DNA from: Pseudomonadota bacterium
GTDB lineage: Bacteria > Myxococcota_A > Polyangia > Polyangiales > Polyangiaceae
Reading direction: 5' to 3'
Assembly: GCA_023423895.1 (NCBI GenBank)
Contig: JAFAER010000163.1
Location: 23,888-87,887 of the forward strand
Length of the DNA: 64,000 bases
Shown here: piece by piece, positions 16,608 to 25,648 of the stretch
Numbering within the stretch: position 1 is the first letter of the stretch
Layout: each line of letters begins with the position of its first letter
Position numbers and translations under genes: made by a program
The notes under the pieces: generated by a model
Databases searched by the model: none
What the model saw: only the letters and a program-made list of their open reading frames with translations
What the model was told of the DNA's origin: nothing

Positions 16608-16935
16608 GAGCTGGAGGACGTCGTCGCGTCTTTAACACGAGATCGGTGGGGTCCGAGAGCTCAGCTGGCTGGGGAGCGCAGTCTCCAGCCACGGCTGGCC
16701 CCGTCGTCGCGGCGAGAACCTGCTGTCGTGCCTACGTGAACGCGAGGACACAGCCTCGCGTCGCCACCCCAAAAACCTCCTGGATCTGACTCTGCGCGGC
16801 GGCTTTCCCCGTGGCATCTGCATTGCTTTGCTAGCATTCCGGACAGCGGTGGATGCGCTGCCGGTCGCGGGCGAGGATCATCCCCTCTCCCTCGCCGGCC
16901 GACACTCCGCCGGCTCGTCTTCGGAGGCAGGGTTC
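16608..16935. other. Divergent intergenic region
   Basis: A 328-nt region lies between the rlmI-like gene (minus) and the outer-membrane protein gene (plus). It must hold promoters for both. I see no convincing -35/-10 pair. It contains a short dyad, CCAGCCACGGCTGG, at about 16687-16700 and a strong SD (GGAGGCAGGG) ending just before 16936. No ORF or RNA gene is supported here. Confidence 0.5.
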
Positions 16936-17784
16936 ATGAGCACAGTCACCTTCCGGCGCCGAGCGAAGAACGTCGCCGTGTCGCTCTCTTTCGTTTCCGC
17001 GCTTGCGATGCCGGTCATCGCGCACGCGCAGGAGCAGAAGAAGGACTGCGAGCCTGGAAGCTGGTTCTGTGGGGAGACCCAGCAGGGCGGGAGCAAAGAT
17101 CTGCAGCCCCTGCCTGCGGAGACGAAGCCGGCAGAGACCAAGCCCGAGGACAAAACTCCGCCGCCGGTCGTCGTCTACCAGCCGCCGCCTCCGACGGTCG
17201 TCGTGCAGCCACGCGACGCACCGCCTGCCTACTACTACGTGCCGCGGAAGGCGCCGCCGAAGAAGGAGTGGGGCCTGAACCTGCACCTCGGTGGCGCGAT
17301 GATGGGCAAGGGCCGCGACGGCAATGCTGGCATGGGCATGACAGGGCTCGGCCTCCGCTTCCGGCCCATCCCGCACGCGGCCATCGAAGGCAATCTCGAT
17401 TTCGCCTGGGGGCGCGACTACAACGGCTATCGCCGCAGCGAGACCGGGTTCACCCTCAACGGCCTCATCTTCCTGAACCCGAAGAACACGACGCAGGTCT
17501 ATCTCCTCGGAGGCTTCGGCTGGTCGGGCGCCACGGCGATCGACGACCGCGATGGCTTCGACAAGTGGGAGTACAAATACGGCTACTTCGGCGTCCAGGG
17601 AGGCGTCGGCCTCGAGTTCCGCCTGTCGAAGGCCGTGGCGCTGAACGTCGACCTCCGCGGGCTCGTCCGCGGGCGCATCGACGACCACCGTCGCCAGCAC
17701 CCCGAGTTCGTCTCCGGCGACGGTAAGTCGACGAACACGTCGGGCGCCGGCCTCCTCACGGGCGGTCTCACGTTCTACTGGTGA
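16936..17784 (+). CDS. Outer-membrane beta-barrel protein with Pro-rich N-terminal stalk
   Basis: This 282-aa exported protein starts at ATG 16936, chosen for the GGAGGCAGGG SD and because a signal peptide follows directly (VAVSLSFVSALAMPVIAHAQ, cleavage after AHA). The mature N-terminus has two Cys (DCEPGSWFC), then a Pro-rich stalk (PPPVVVYQPPPPTVVVQP), then about 190 residues of alternating hydrophobic/aromatic strands (GLNLHLGGAMMG, GLRFRPIPHAAIEGNLDFAWG) ending in an aromatic residue (LTFYW). The terminal aromatic and strand pattern fit a small 8-strand-type barrel recognised by BamA. Function is unknown. It reads towards lnt, 85 nt downstream. Confidence 0.7.
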   Translation: MSTVTFRRRAKNVAVSLSFVSALAMPVIAHAQEQKKDCEPGSWFCGETQQGGSKDLQPLPAETKPAETKPEDKTPPPVVVYQPPPPTVVVQPRDAPPAYYYVPRKAPPKKEWGLNLHLGGAMMGKGRDGNAGMGMTGLGLRFRPIPHAAIEGNLDFAWGRDYNGYRRSETGFTLNGLIFLNPKNTTQVYLLGGFGWSGATAIDDRDGFDKWEYKYGYFGVQGGVGLEFRLSKAVALNVDLRGLVRGRIDDHRRQHPEFVSGDGKSTNTSGAGLLTGGLTFYW

Positions 17785-17869
17785 GCTCGGAGCGCGAGCT
17801 CCTCGGCGCTCGGGCGCAAAGCGCTTCCGTTGGAACAATCGTCGCCCCGCGACGGACTACAATCGGGTC

Positions 17870-19519
17870 GTGTCGTTCGTGCGGAAGAGGCTTGGCGAGC
17901 TGCTCGCGTTTGCGAGCGGCCTCGTCTTCGCTGCGTCCACGCCTCCGACGGACATCCAGCCCGGGATCCTGATCGGTCTCGTCGGGTTCGCGCTCGCGCT
18001 CGCGCTGCTCGATCCAGCTCGTGAGCCGAAACCTTTCCGTGCCGGCGCTCGGCGAGGCTTCTTCTTCGGCCTCGCGGCGAACCTCCTCGCGCTCCGGTTC
18101 GTGCCGGAGGTGATGGCGCGCTTCACGGACCTTCCCAAGGCCCTCGGGTGGGTGGCCCTCGTTCTCCTCTCTGCGGCGCAGGCCCTTCCGTGGGCGGTGG
18201 GCGCGGCGGTCGCGGCGAGGCTCGCTCGTCCGAGCATGAAGCCGAGGCACCTGCGCCGGGTAGATCCGCCGAAGGTGCCCTCGTTCGTTGCGTTCGGCAT
18301 CGGCGTCTTCGCGGCCACGTTCGTTCCTGCCGTCTTCCCGTGGACACCGGCAGGCGGCCTCGCCCGCTGGCCCGTCCTCCTGCAGACGGCGGAGCTCGTC
18401 GGTGAACGAGGAACGAGCTTCCTCGTCGCCGTCGCGTGTGGGCTCGTTGCGGACGCGATCATGCGCGGGACGCAAGCACAGGGCTGTCGGCTCCGCGCAA
18501 GCGTCCCGCCGCTCGCGATCGGCGCCGCGATGTTCGGCGTCCTCCTCGCTTACGGCTGGATCCGCATGCACGCGATCGACACGCAGCGGGCCACCTCTCC
18601 GCACGCGAAGGTGGCGCTGCTCCAGCCCGACTTCGATGCGACGTTCCGCTGGGAACAGGACCGCGCGCAGCTCATGTTGGATCGACTGAGCACCCTCACG
18701 CGGCGCGCCGAGGAAGCCGGCGCCGTCCTCACGGTCTGGCCGGAGTCGGCCTACCCGTACACGCTCGCGCACGGAGTGAAGAGCTCGCCGCCGGGCATGC
18801 GCGCGGTGCTCCAGCATGGCGTACGTGGTCCCGTCCTCACTGGCGCGTACCTGAAGAAAGGTGGCGGGCTCGGGACGAACTCCGCGATCCTCGTCGAGCC
18901 GAACGGACACATCGGTCCGTCGTACGACAAGCGGCATCTCCTCTGGTTCGGCGAAACCGTGCCGCTGGCGGACACGTTCCCGATCCTCCGCAAGGTCTTT
19001 GCGCGCGGCACCGGCCTCGAACCGGGCACGCAGAGCATCGCCTTTCGCGCGGGCCCGATCGTCGCGACCGTCCTCAACTGCTACGAGGACACGCTTCCGC
19101 AGGCGGGACGCGAGGCGATGGAGCCGAGGCCGAACCTCCTCGTCAACGTGACGAACGACGCGTGGTTCGTGGGCAGTGCCGAGGGCGAGCTGCACCTGCG
19201 CCTGGCGGTCCTTCGTTCGATCGAAGCGCGCCGCGACCTGGTACGCGCGGTCAATCGCGGGCCGACGACGTGGGTCGACGCCAATGGCCGCGTCGTCGCA
19301 CGCCACGACGCGACACCCGGGCTCGGGCCGTCACCGCCTCTGATCGCCGACGCCGCGCTCCTCGAAGCGCCGGTCACGCTCTACACACGCTTCGGCGATG
19401 CGCCGCTCGTCCTCTTGATCGTGATCGCCCTCGCGCTTCCACGAGCGCACGGCGTGCTCAGGCGCCTGAGGCCTCCGGCATCGCGCCTCGGGCCTCGGCA
19501 GGATCGAGAGGGAGCGTAG
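17870..19519 (+). CDS. lnt: Apolipoprotein N-acyltransferase
   Basis: This 549-aa inner-membrane enzyme N-acylates the lipid-modified Cys of lipoproteins. The N-terminal ~240 residues are multi-TM. The periplasmic nitrilase-fold domain follows, with the catalytic triad Glu292 (VWPESA), Lys354 (YDKRH) and Cys404 (LNCYED), matching E267/K335/C387 of E. coli Lnt. VNVTNDAWF is also conserved. One C-terminal TM is present (PLVLLIVIALALP). The start is GTG 17870. Length is typical. The many lipoproteins in this window are its expected substrates; it is not in an obvious operon with them. Confidence 0.9.
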   Translation: MSFVRKRLGELLAFASGLVFAASTPPTDIQPGILIGLVGFALALALLDPAREPKPFRAGARRGFFFGLAANLLALRFVPEVMARFTDLPKALGWVALVLLSAAQALPWAVGAAVAARLARPSMKPRHLRRVDPPKVPSFVAFGIGVFAATFVPAVFPWTPAGGLARWPVLLQTAELVGERGTSFLVAVACGLVADAIMRGTQAQGCRLRASVPPLAIGAAMFGVLLAYGWIRMHAIDTQRATSPHAKVALLQPDFDATFRWEQDRAQLMLDRLSTLTRRAEEAGAVLTVWPESAYPYTLAHGVKSSPPGMRAVLQHGVRGPVLTGAYLKKGGGLGTNSAILVEPNGHIGPSYDKRHLLWFGETVPLADTFPILRKVFARGTGLEPGTQSIAFRAGPIVATVLNCYEDTLPQAGREAMEPRPNLLVNVTNDAWFVGSAEGELHLRLAVLRSIEARRDLVRAVNRGPTTWVDANGRVVARHDATPGLGPSPPLIADAALLEAPVTLYTRFGDAPLVLLIVIALALPRAHGVLRRLRPPASRLGPRQDREGA

Positions 19520-19529
19520 GGCTCCCCTC

Positions 19530-20381
19530 TCAAGGGAGGCAGCCCGCACGCGTCGTCGCGACGACGACCTCGTCGAGCCACGCCTCTTCGAGGTCGAACT
19601 CGGCGCCGACGAGGACGTCCGCCTCGGTCGCCGGAACACGGCCTTCGATCACGGACGAAGGGATGAGCGCGCCGTCGAGGTAGAGCCGGAACGCGGAGGC
19701 AACGCCATCGAGCTCCCATTCGAGGCAGAACCAGCGGTCGAGGGGGACCTTCGTGATCGGCACGTCCGGATGGAGCACGAAGCTGCTCTCGTCGATCATC
19801 GGCTCGTCCTGGAAGTAGAGCCCGAAAAATGCCGCGGCGCCGATCGCGACAGCGTGGACCGAGGTCGCGCCGCTCGCGTTCTTGCCTCCGAACGCGATCA
19901 CGTTCGAGTGATGCGTGAGCGATGCTTCGGCCGACGAAGGGACGAACATGTGCGTTCGGCCCCACACTTTGCGGCCGGCGAGGGCTGCTCGCTGTCGCGC
20001 GCGCAGCATCGCGCGTCCGCCACCTCGCTCGGTCGTCACGTGGAGAGCACGACCGCCACGATAGGAACGCGACTCGTCGATCGCAGCCGCGCCCGACTGG
20101 AGCTCGGGCTCCCATCGTGTGGAGTCGATCGCCGGCTCGTCGAAGGAATCGCAGACGAGGACACCGGCGCTGTCGCAGCGCAGCGGTCCGTCGTTGGTGT
20201 CGTTCGAATCGCCGTCGGTCCGCGCGTCGTTCGTGCTCGCATCGCTCGACGCGCCGCCAGCGTCGTCGCTCGGTCGAGCGGTATTCGGCTCGTCGACGGA
20301 CGTGTCGTCCTGTCCGCAAGCCCACGCCAGCACGCCGGCGACGAGCGCCGCCGGCAGAAGGCGACCGATGCGCATGTTCAC
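19530..20381 (-). CDS. Lipoprotein with lectin/LamG-like domain, third gene of the DUF1592-DUF1552 operon
   Basis: This 283-aa exported protein has an N-terminus MRIGRLLPAALVAGVLAWAC ending in an atypical lipobox Cys, then a Ser/Asp/Thr-rich linker, then about 210 residues with a concanavalin/LamG-like pattern (DSFDEPAIDSTRWEPE, RWFCLEWELDG, FRLYLDGALI, FDLEEAWLDEVVV). Such domains bind carbohydrate or act as adhesive modules; the ligand is unknown. A GTG at 20381 overlaps the DUF1552 stop (GTGA), and an ATG lies two codons further in at 20375. It ends 10 nt from the stop of lnt on the opposite strand. Confidence 0.7.
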   Translation of the reverse strand: MNMRIGRLLPAALVAGVLAWACGQDDTSVDEPNTARPSDDAGGASSDASTNDARTDGDSNDTNDGPLRCDSAGVLVCDSFDEPAIDSTRWEPELQSGAAAIDESRSYRGGRALHVTTERGGGRAMLRARQRAALAGRKVWGRTHMFVPSSAEASLTHHSNVIAFGGKNASGATSVHAVAIGAAAFFGLYFQDEPMIDESSFVLHPDVPITKVPLDRWFCLEWELDGVASAFRLYLDGALIPSSVIEGRVPATEADVLVGAEFDLEEAWLDEVVVATTRAGCLP

Positions 20382-21742
20382 GCGAGCCCCGAGACCCAGC
20401 CCTTGTAGTCGGGGTGGCCGAAGCCGTCGACTTCGAGGCCGAACACACGGCAGAGCGACGTGAGGAAGTGGTTGTGCGGGAACGCCAGCGGGAGCGGCTC
20501 GCCGACGTTGCGTCCGAGGAGCGGATCGGCGTTCGGATCGCGGGTCGTGATGTGGCGGCCCATCGCGAGCTTGCCGCCGGCTCCGCCGATCATCACCACG
20601 GGCACGCGGAAGAGCGAGTGAGAGCCCGTCCCGAGCTCGTTGATCCAGACGACGAGCGTCCGATCGAGCAGCGAACCGCCGGTCTCCTGGACTGCCGCTA
20701 GCTGCCCGATGAAGCGCGCGATGAGACCCGCATACCAGGTGTGGATCTTCACCATCGCTTGCCGCGCCGATTCGCTCCCGTCGACGTTGTGCGCGAAGTC
20801 GTTGTGGATGTCGGTGTAGCCGATGCCGTCGAGCCACGGCATGCTCGGGAGGTTCACGACCATCGTGCCGACGCGGGTGAGGTCGCACGCGAAGGCCTGG
20901 ACCATGATGTCGAGATGAAGCTTCACGAGCTGCTCGGACAGCTCGATGCTGTCGAGCGATCCGGGCGAGGTCGGCGCAGCGGGCTTCGTGCAGGAGATCA
21001 CGCTACCGAGCCGGCTCTCGATGTCGCGCAGTGCCGAGATGTGCTGCTCGAGCTTCGCGCGCTCCGGTCCCACGAGCCGCCGCTCCAGACGTGTCGCGTC
21101 GCCCTTGAGGAAGTCGACGAGGCTCCGCTTGCGGGCGATGGCGCGGGCACGCTCCTCGTCGGAGGCGCCGCTGGCGATGTCGCCGAAGAGCCGCTGATAG
21201 AGCGCGAGCGGGTCGCGCTCCATCGGGATGCGCGTCCCGCCCTGTCCGAAGGACATGTGGTTGACCGCGGTGGTCCCGCTGAACTGTTTCCAGCCGAGGA
21301 GCTCGACGCTTCGGATCTTCGTGCCGTTGCCGATGTGCCGAGCGATCGCCTGATCGACCGACTCGCTCTCGGGGAGCCCGCCGTCCGTTCCGCGCACGCG
21401 GCTGCCGGTCAGGCACGTCACCATCCCACACTCGTGGCCGCCGACGGGAAGGCCGTGCTCGTACGCGACCTTGAAGTCGAGACCGTCGAGCACGATCATC
21501 TTGTCCTTGTAGGCGGCCAGCGGCGCGAGGATCGAGCCCGGGTAGGCAATGTCGAAGCCTGCACGCGGAGTCCAGCTCGGATGTACGGTGCCCTGCGGCG
21601 TCTGGATGATGAACAGACGAAGCGGCGGCTCGGCTGCAGAGGCCTCTTGTTCGCGAAGGACCTGAGCCATCGGCAGCGCGAGGCCGAGCGCGCCGAGCGT
21701 TGCAAGGAACTGCCTACGAGCGATCGTGTGCGGACGTTTCAT
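20378..21742 (-). CDS. DUF1552 domain-containing protein with Tat signal
   Basis: This 454-aa protein spans the DUF1552 family, which is frequent in Planctomycetes and Myxococcota and has unknown activity. The N-terminus RRQFLATLGALGLALP is a twin-arginine signal (RRxFL, residues 9-13), indicating folded export. Conserved features include LFIIQTPQGTVHPSW, GHECGMVTCLTGS, SVDQAIARHIG and TLVVWINELGTG followed by HSLFRVPVVMIGG, reminiscent of sulfatase-like DUF1501/1552 proteins. ATG 21742 overlaps the DUF1592 stop (ATGA) and its own stop overlaps the lipoprotein start, so all three genes are translationally coupled. Confidence 0.85.
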   Translation of the reverse strand: MKRPHTIARRQFLATLGALGLALPMAQVLREQEASAAEPPLRLFIIQTPQGTVHPSWTPRAGFDIAYPGSILAPLAAYKDKMIVLDGLDFKVAYEHGLPVGGHECGMVTCLTGSRVRGTDGGLPESESVDQAIARHIGNGTKIRSVELLGWKQFSGTTAVNHMSFGQGGTRIPMERDPLALYQRLFGDIASGASDEERARAIARKRSLVDFLKGDATRLERRLVGPERAKLEQHISALRDIESRLGSVISCTKPAAPTSPGSLDSIELSEQLVKLHLDIMVQAFACDLTRVGTMVVNLPSMPWLDGIGYTDIHNDFAHNVDGSESARQAMVKIHTWYAGLIARFIGQLAAVQETGGSLLDRTLVVWINELGTGSHSLFRVPVVMIGGAGGKLAMGRHITTRDPNADPLLGRNVGEPLPLAFPHNHFLTSLCRVFGLEVDGFGHPDYKGWVSGLA

Positions 21743-23379
21743 GGTGTCTGGTCCTTGCGTTCGGAGAATGCGCTCGACCGCGCGTAGGCGATGAGGACCT
21801 CGCGGAGGTCTCCCCCGCTCTGCTCCAGTGCCTGGCGGACGTCGCCCGTCTCGCACGACATCGCCGTCTCCTTGCGTCCGAAGCCGTAGCGATAGAGCTG
21901 TCGCGACAGACACTCCTCGACCTCGGGATGCGAAGCCAGGATGCCGGCGCCCTGCGCGCCGCCGGTGAACGCGCTGCCGTCGCCGACCGTCTTCGGCGTC
22001 ACGATCGCGCCCGAGGCATCGACCGGCGCATCGGCCTCGACGGTGCGGTGCTTCCCGATGCCGTCGAAGTCCTCGAAGCCGAGGCCGATCGGGTCCATGT
22101 TCATGTGACAGCCCGCGCACGACGGATTGTCGGTGTGCGTGCGGAGCCGCTCGCGCGTCGTGCGCTTCCCGTCCGGGACGGGCAGCGATGTGTTGACCGT
22201 CGGCGGCGGTGGAGGCATCTGGCCGCAGAGCAGCGCGGTGAAGACCATCTTCCCGCGATGCACCGGCGAGGTGTCTCCGAAGTGGGCGTACGTCGAGAGG
22301 ACGCTCGCCTGCGTGAGCAGTCCGCGACGCTCCGCCGGAAGCTTCACGCGCGCTGGCGTCGTGCCAGGACGGTCGGGCAGACCGTAGAACTCGGCCATCC
22401 GATCGTCGACGAACGTGTAGTCCGCGCCGAGCAGCGTCGACAACTTGCCATCTCCCTCGCGGAAGAGGTGCTCGACGAACGCATGCGTCTCGGCACGCAT
22501 CGACGCCCGCCACTCTGCGGAGAACTCGGAGTAGACGAGGTTGTTCTTCTGGATCGACTCGAGCTCCGAGAGCCCCGCCCACTGGAGCACGAAGTTCTCG
22601 AGGCGCTTTCGTCCCTGATCCGTTGCGAGGAGCCGGCGCGCGTGTCGGGCGCGCTCTTCGGGCTCGAGGAGCTTGCCTTCCGCGGCGGCGCGGGAGAGCT
22701 CGTCATCCGGCGGGCCGCCGGTGACCAGGAAGGAGAGCTCCGCTGCGAGCTCGTGTCCCTCGAGCACGCGAACGCCGGTCTGCCCTTCGGCTCCGAGCTC
22801 CGTGCGATAGAGAAAGGCCGTCGACTGGAACACCGCCTCGACGACGAGATGGAGTCCCCCGGCGTAGTCGGCACCATCACGCCCGGCCTGGAACACCGTG
22901 AATAGCCCGTCGCGCTCCTCCGTCGTCACGGGACGGCGGAACGTGCGCGTGACGAAGTCGGCAACGAAGGCGTCGAAGCAAGCTCGCTCGTCACCACCAC
23001 ACGACCAGCGAGGATCCGCGACGACGCGATCCGCGAGCTTGCTGCTCACGACGCCGAGCTGATCGAGCAGCAGGCCGGAGACGACGAGTCCTTCGTGGTT
23101 GTCGAACCCGAGCGGACGATCCTCTGCGGCGAGGGAGTCGGTGAAGAGCGTCGTCGGTCCGACGACGGCAGACGCGGCCGCGTCGAGCTCGCCGCGCGTG
23201 AGTCGGCGAACGCGCCCGGGGAGCGCACACGCCTCGTTCGCGGTCGTCCGCGGAGGAGCTTCGTCGACGGAATCGCCGCACGCGATCCCGCACGCGATCA
23301 CCACGGCAAGCGCGAGCGCGGAGGACCACTGACTTGACGCGACGACACGTATGCGGGAGCGACGACTCGGACCGTCCAC
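21739..23379 (-). CDS. DUF1592/DUF1588/DUF1585 lipoprotein with a CxxCH haem-binding motif
   Basis: This 546-aa protein belongs to the DUF1587-1592-1588-1585 group that partners DUF1552. The GTG start at 23379 is supported by a GGAGGT SD five nt upstream. A signal ending in ACGIAC gives a lipidated Cys at residue 34. The body contains RRLTRGELDAA, TRTFRRPVTTEER, ADYTFVDDRMAEFYGLP, GLLTQASVLS...TSPVHRGKMV and NPSCAGCHMNMDPIGLGFEDFD. The single CxxCH (421-425) would attach one haem. It is likely periplasmic, redox or polymer related (inference). It heads the operon. Confidence 0.85.
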   Translation of the reverse strand: MDGPSRRSRIRVVASSQWSSALALAVVIACGIACGDSVDEAPPRTTANEACALPGRVRRLTRGELDAAASAVVGPTTLFTDSLAAEDRPLGFDNHEGLVVSGLLLDQLGVVSSKLADRVVADPRWSCGGDERACFDAFVADFVTRTFRRPVTTEERDGLFTVFQAGRDGADYAGGLHLVVEAVFQSTAFLYRTELGAEGQTGVRVLEGHELAAELSFLVTGGPPDDELSRAAAEGKLLEPEERARHARRLLATDQGRKRLENFVLQWAGLSELESIQKNNLVYSEFSAEWRASMRAETHAFVEHLFREGDGKLSTLLGADYTFVDDRMAEFYGLPDRPGTTPARVKLPAERRGLLTQASVLSTYAHFGDTSPVHRGKMVFTALLCGQMPPPPPTVNTSLPVPDGKRTTRERLRTHTDNPSCAGCHMNMDPIGLGFEDFDGIGKHRTVEADAPVDASGAIVTPKTVGDGSAFTGGAQGAGILASHPEVEECLSRQLYRYGFGRKETAMSCETGDVRQALEQSGGDLREVLIAYARSSAFSERKDQTP

Positions 23380-23546
23380 ACTTCACCTCCGGTGGTAGGC
23401 GCGGTGCACGGTACGTGTGCGGCCTCGCGCGCGCTGCGCTCCACGCGAAGCGGGGAGTCGCCATGTTGCATGGTGCACAAGACGCGGACGACCTGGCTTG
23501 GATCAGACGGCTACGATGTCTCGGCCCGTCGGGCGCACGTTTGCTC

Positions 23547-24386
23547 TCAACGTGAGTGATAGTTGCCGTGGATGCGCCACTCGATGGCCGTGCGAAGCGA
23601 CGGTGGATGACCGATCAGCTCGCGCGTCGTGCGCGCGAGGTGCGCTTGATCGGAGAACCCCGTCTCCGCCGCGATGTGCGCGAGACGTTCGGGCCGCCAC
23701 ATGCGCGTGAGAGCGCTCGTGAAGCGGTACCACTGCAAGAGACGGCGCAGCCCTACGCCGAGTGACTCGACGACGAGGTGGCGGAGCCGCTCGGACGAGA
23801 GCTCCGTGCGTGCCGACAGCATCTCGAGCGTCGGCGGCTCCGGCTCGAAAGCGAGCGTGTCGAGGACGACGCGGACGCGCCGGTCGAGCAGGCGCCCGAG
23901 CGGAGAACCGAGAGCATCGAGGAGCTCGCCATGCGCATCGTCCGCGTGATGGTGAGCCGGCGTCGAGAGCAGCGCCTCGGCCGCACCGCGCACGCGACCG
24001 CCCGCTCGACCTTCGACGATCGTCGGTCCCGCCTCCGTCATGACGACGGGCCGGCCATCACGCACGGGGTGCACGACGATCCCGATCCGCGGCCCCGCGC
24101 TCAACGTCGCGTAAGGAACGCCGGGCGGAACGAGCACCGGTGAGCGCGTCTCGACGATCGCGCCGCCAGGAGCACGAAACGTGAGCGGTGCCCCATCGAG
24201 CGGCACGACGATGCGTTGCCCGACGTGAACGTTCGTCTGCGTGAACGGAGCGCCCGCAGGAAACAGCCACGCGAGGACACCGGGCGCGACCAGCACCGCG
24301 CCTGCAGGCTTCGTTGAAACGAGCAGGGGCTTGGGTGATGGGGCTTTCGGCGGTCGCGTGCTCTTGCTCACGCGCGTATCGGTCAT
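23547..24386 (-). CDS. AraC-family transcriptional regulator
   Basis: This protein is 279 aa from ATG 24386; an upstream start at 24461 would add 25 basic residues. The N-terminal half is a cupin-like sensing domain (QTNVHVGQRIVVPLDGAPLTFRAPGG, LVPPGVPYATL). The C-terminal ~90 residues carry the double HTH of AraC/XylS (LEMLSARTELSSERLRHLV, then LAHIAAETGFSDQAHLARTTREL with the conserved GFSDQSHFxR-type helix). The ligand is unknown. It lies 167 nt downstream of the start of the DUF1592 operon on the same strand and might regulate that operon or itself. Confidence 0.85.
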   Translation of the reverse strand: MTDTRVSKSTRPPKAPSPKPLLVSTKPAGAVLVAPGVLAWLFPAGAPFTQTNVHVGQRIVVPLDGAPLTFRAPGGAIVETRSPVLVPPGVPYATLSAGPRIGIVVHPVRDGRPVVMTEAGPTIVEGRAGGRVRGAAEALLSTPAHHHADDAHGELLDALGSPLGRLLDRRVRVVLDTLAFEPEPPTLEMLSARTELSSERLRHLVVESLGVGLRRLLQWYRFTSALTRMWRPERLAHIAAETGFSDQAHLARTTRELIGHPPSLRTAIEWRIHGNYHSR

Positions 24387-24859
24387 CCTCGTCCGTTCGT
24401 TCCGAGCTCGACGTCTCCCCCCGGGGGACGGGGCGCTGGCGGAGCCTAGGTGGACGGACATCGAACCGCTTGTATGGGCCGGCTACCAAGGCGCGAGACA
24501 TCGCATGGCGGTTACGTCGACTCGAATGCGCGCGCGCGAGCCTCGTGACCGGGGATGGAGGTCCCTCTGATCGCCGCCATGCGAGCGCCGTTCCGTCAGC
24601 GAGGACCGGGCATCGCCATGCGACGAATCCCTCCGCGTACGCGAGAACCTCGTGGATTCGACGTGGTTGGAGATCCGATGCGGGGCGCACTCGGCGTCGC
24701 TCCGAGGCTGCGCATGCTCGGGCTGCGCAGCACGTTTGCGCACCCTGCGCACGACGCTGACGTACGCGTGTCGGAACCCACGGAGATCACGCACGCACGG
24801 GGAGGCACGCCCGTTGCGAAAGCTCCTTCCGCGCACGCAGCGCATTCTTGGAGGCCCCC
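24387..24859. other. Intergenic region upstream of the araC-like and Cys-rich lipoprotein genes
   Basis: A 473-nt divergent region. Several open frames cross it, but none has an SD or protein-like composition. It carries a C/G-run (CCCCCCGGGGG) at about 24417-24428, and a GGAGG SD at 24850-24854 serving the TTG start at 24860. No RNA gene, promoter or repeat is convincing here. Confidence 0.4.
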
Positions 24860-25486
24860 TTGCTCTCTCGTCTCACCGGTTCGATCGTCGTCACACTCTC
24901 GCTCGTCGCGCTCGTCGCGGCGTGCAGCTCGTCCACCGAGACGACCAACACACCAGGCACCAGCTCGGGGTCGAGCGGCAGCTCCGGATCGAGCGGCAGC
25001 TCCGGATCGAGCGGCGGCTCCAAGAACACACTCGACAAGTGCGGTGGCGGCGAGGACTCCACGTGCACCGAGGCCGAGACGCAGGCTCACTTCAGCTGCC
25101 TGACCTCGAAGTGCGACGCCGAGTACACCGCGTGTTACGGCTCCGGCTACAAAGACGGCGACTTCGGCGGCGCGTGCGGCGACTACATCACGTGCGTGAT
25201 GGCGTGCGATTGCAACGACATGGCGTGCGTCCAGAAGTGCCCGATCCCCGGCAACGACTGCAGCACGTGCGTCGAGACGCTGAGCACCTGCATGGAGCAG
25301 TGCCCCGAGCCGGCCTGCATGAACGAGAACAACGACCCCGGCGACGGCGAGAAGTGTGCGGACCTCGCGGACTGCTGCGCCGCGAAGGAAGACGAGCAGG
25401 AGCGGACGACCTGCGAGAAAGCTCTGGAGATGGCCGGCGGCAACGAGGCTGCGTGCGGACCGATCTACGATTCGCTCTGCCCCTGA
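24860..25486 (+). CDS. Cys-rich lipoprotein with Ser-Gly repeat linker
   Basis: This protein is 208 aa from TTG 24860, chosen because GGAGG lies five nt upstream and the signal peptide then has normal length (LSRLTGSIVVTLSLVALVAAC; lipidated Cys22). A flexible SSG-repeat linker precedes a mature domain with about 20 Cys in CxxxC and CC patterns (CDCNDMACVQKCP, CSTCVETLSTCMEQC, DLADCCAAK), probably disulfide-stabilised. This Cys-rich secreted type is common in myxobacteria with no assigned role. A strong hairpin terminator follows. Folding would depend on a periplasmic disulfide system such as the VKOR-DsbA protein at 43.4 kb. Confidence 0.75.
   Translation: MLSRLTGSIVVTLSLVALVAACSSSTETTNTPGTSSGSSGSSGSSGSSGSSGGSKNTLDKCGGGEDSTCTEAETQAHFSCLTSKCDAEYTACYGSGYKDGDFGGACGDYITCVMACDCNDMACVQKCPIPGNDCSTCVETLSTCMEQCPEPACMNENNDPGDGEKCADLADCCAAKEDEQERTTCEKALEMAGGNEAACGPIYDSLCP
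24965..25020 (+). repeat. 18-bp in-frame repeat encoding a Ser-Gly linker
   Basis: The unit TCGAGCGGCAGCTCCGGA is repeated in tandem about three times within the lipoprotein gene, each copy encoding a Ser/Gly hexapeptide. Such in-frame repeats can change linker length by slippage without breaking the frame. Confidence 0.7.
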
Positions 25487-25543
25487 CCGGCATCCGGTGA
25501 CGTGACGACACCGTCACGCATCGTGAGGAAGACAAAATGCGTC

Positions 25544-25579
25544 GCGGGCGCCGCTCCCTTCGAGGGGAGGCGCCCGCGC
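25544..25579. terminator. Bidirectional hairpin terminator between convergent genes
   Basis: A GCGGGCGCC-GCTCCC arm and its near-complement GGGAG-GCGCCCGC flank a TTCGAG loop, giving about 14 bp with one bulge. It lies between the end of the Cys-rich lipoprotein gene (plus) and the end of the HU gene (minus). It lacks a long T-run, but its position and strength fit a shared terminator. Confidence 0.6.
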
Positions 25580-25648
25580 GTTGGTTCGAACGAAGGTGCC
25601 GAACGTGTTGGACGTGACGTGGCGCTCAGGCCGCGCGCACGACCGACA

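Noticed and set aside
16650..16700. A tRNA-like D-arm (GCTCAGCTGGCTGGGGAGC) upstream of the outer-membrane protein gene
   Set aside because: No matching anticodon stem, T-arm (TTCRANY) or acceptor stem follows, so it is not a tRNA gene.
24387..24859. A small gene between the AraC regulator and the Cys-rich lipoprotein
   Set aside because: Candidate frames are Arg/Ser-rich, lack SD sequences and overlap the regulator's start region.
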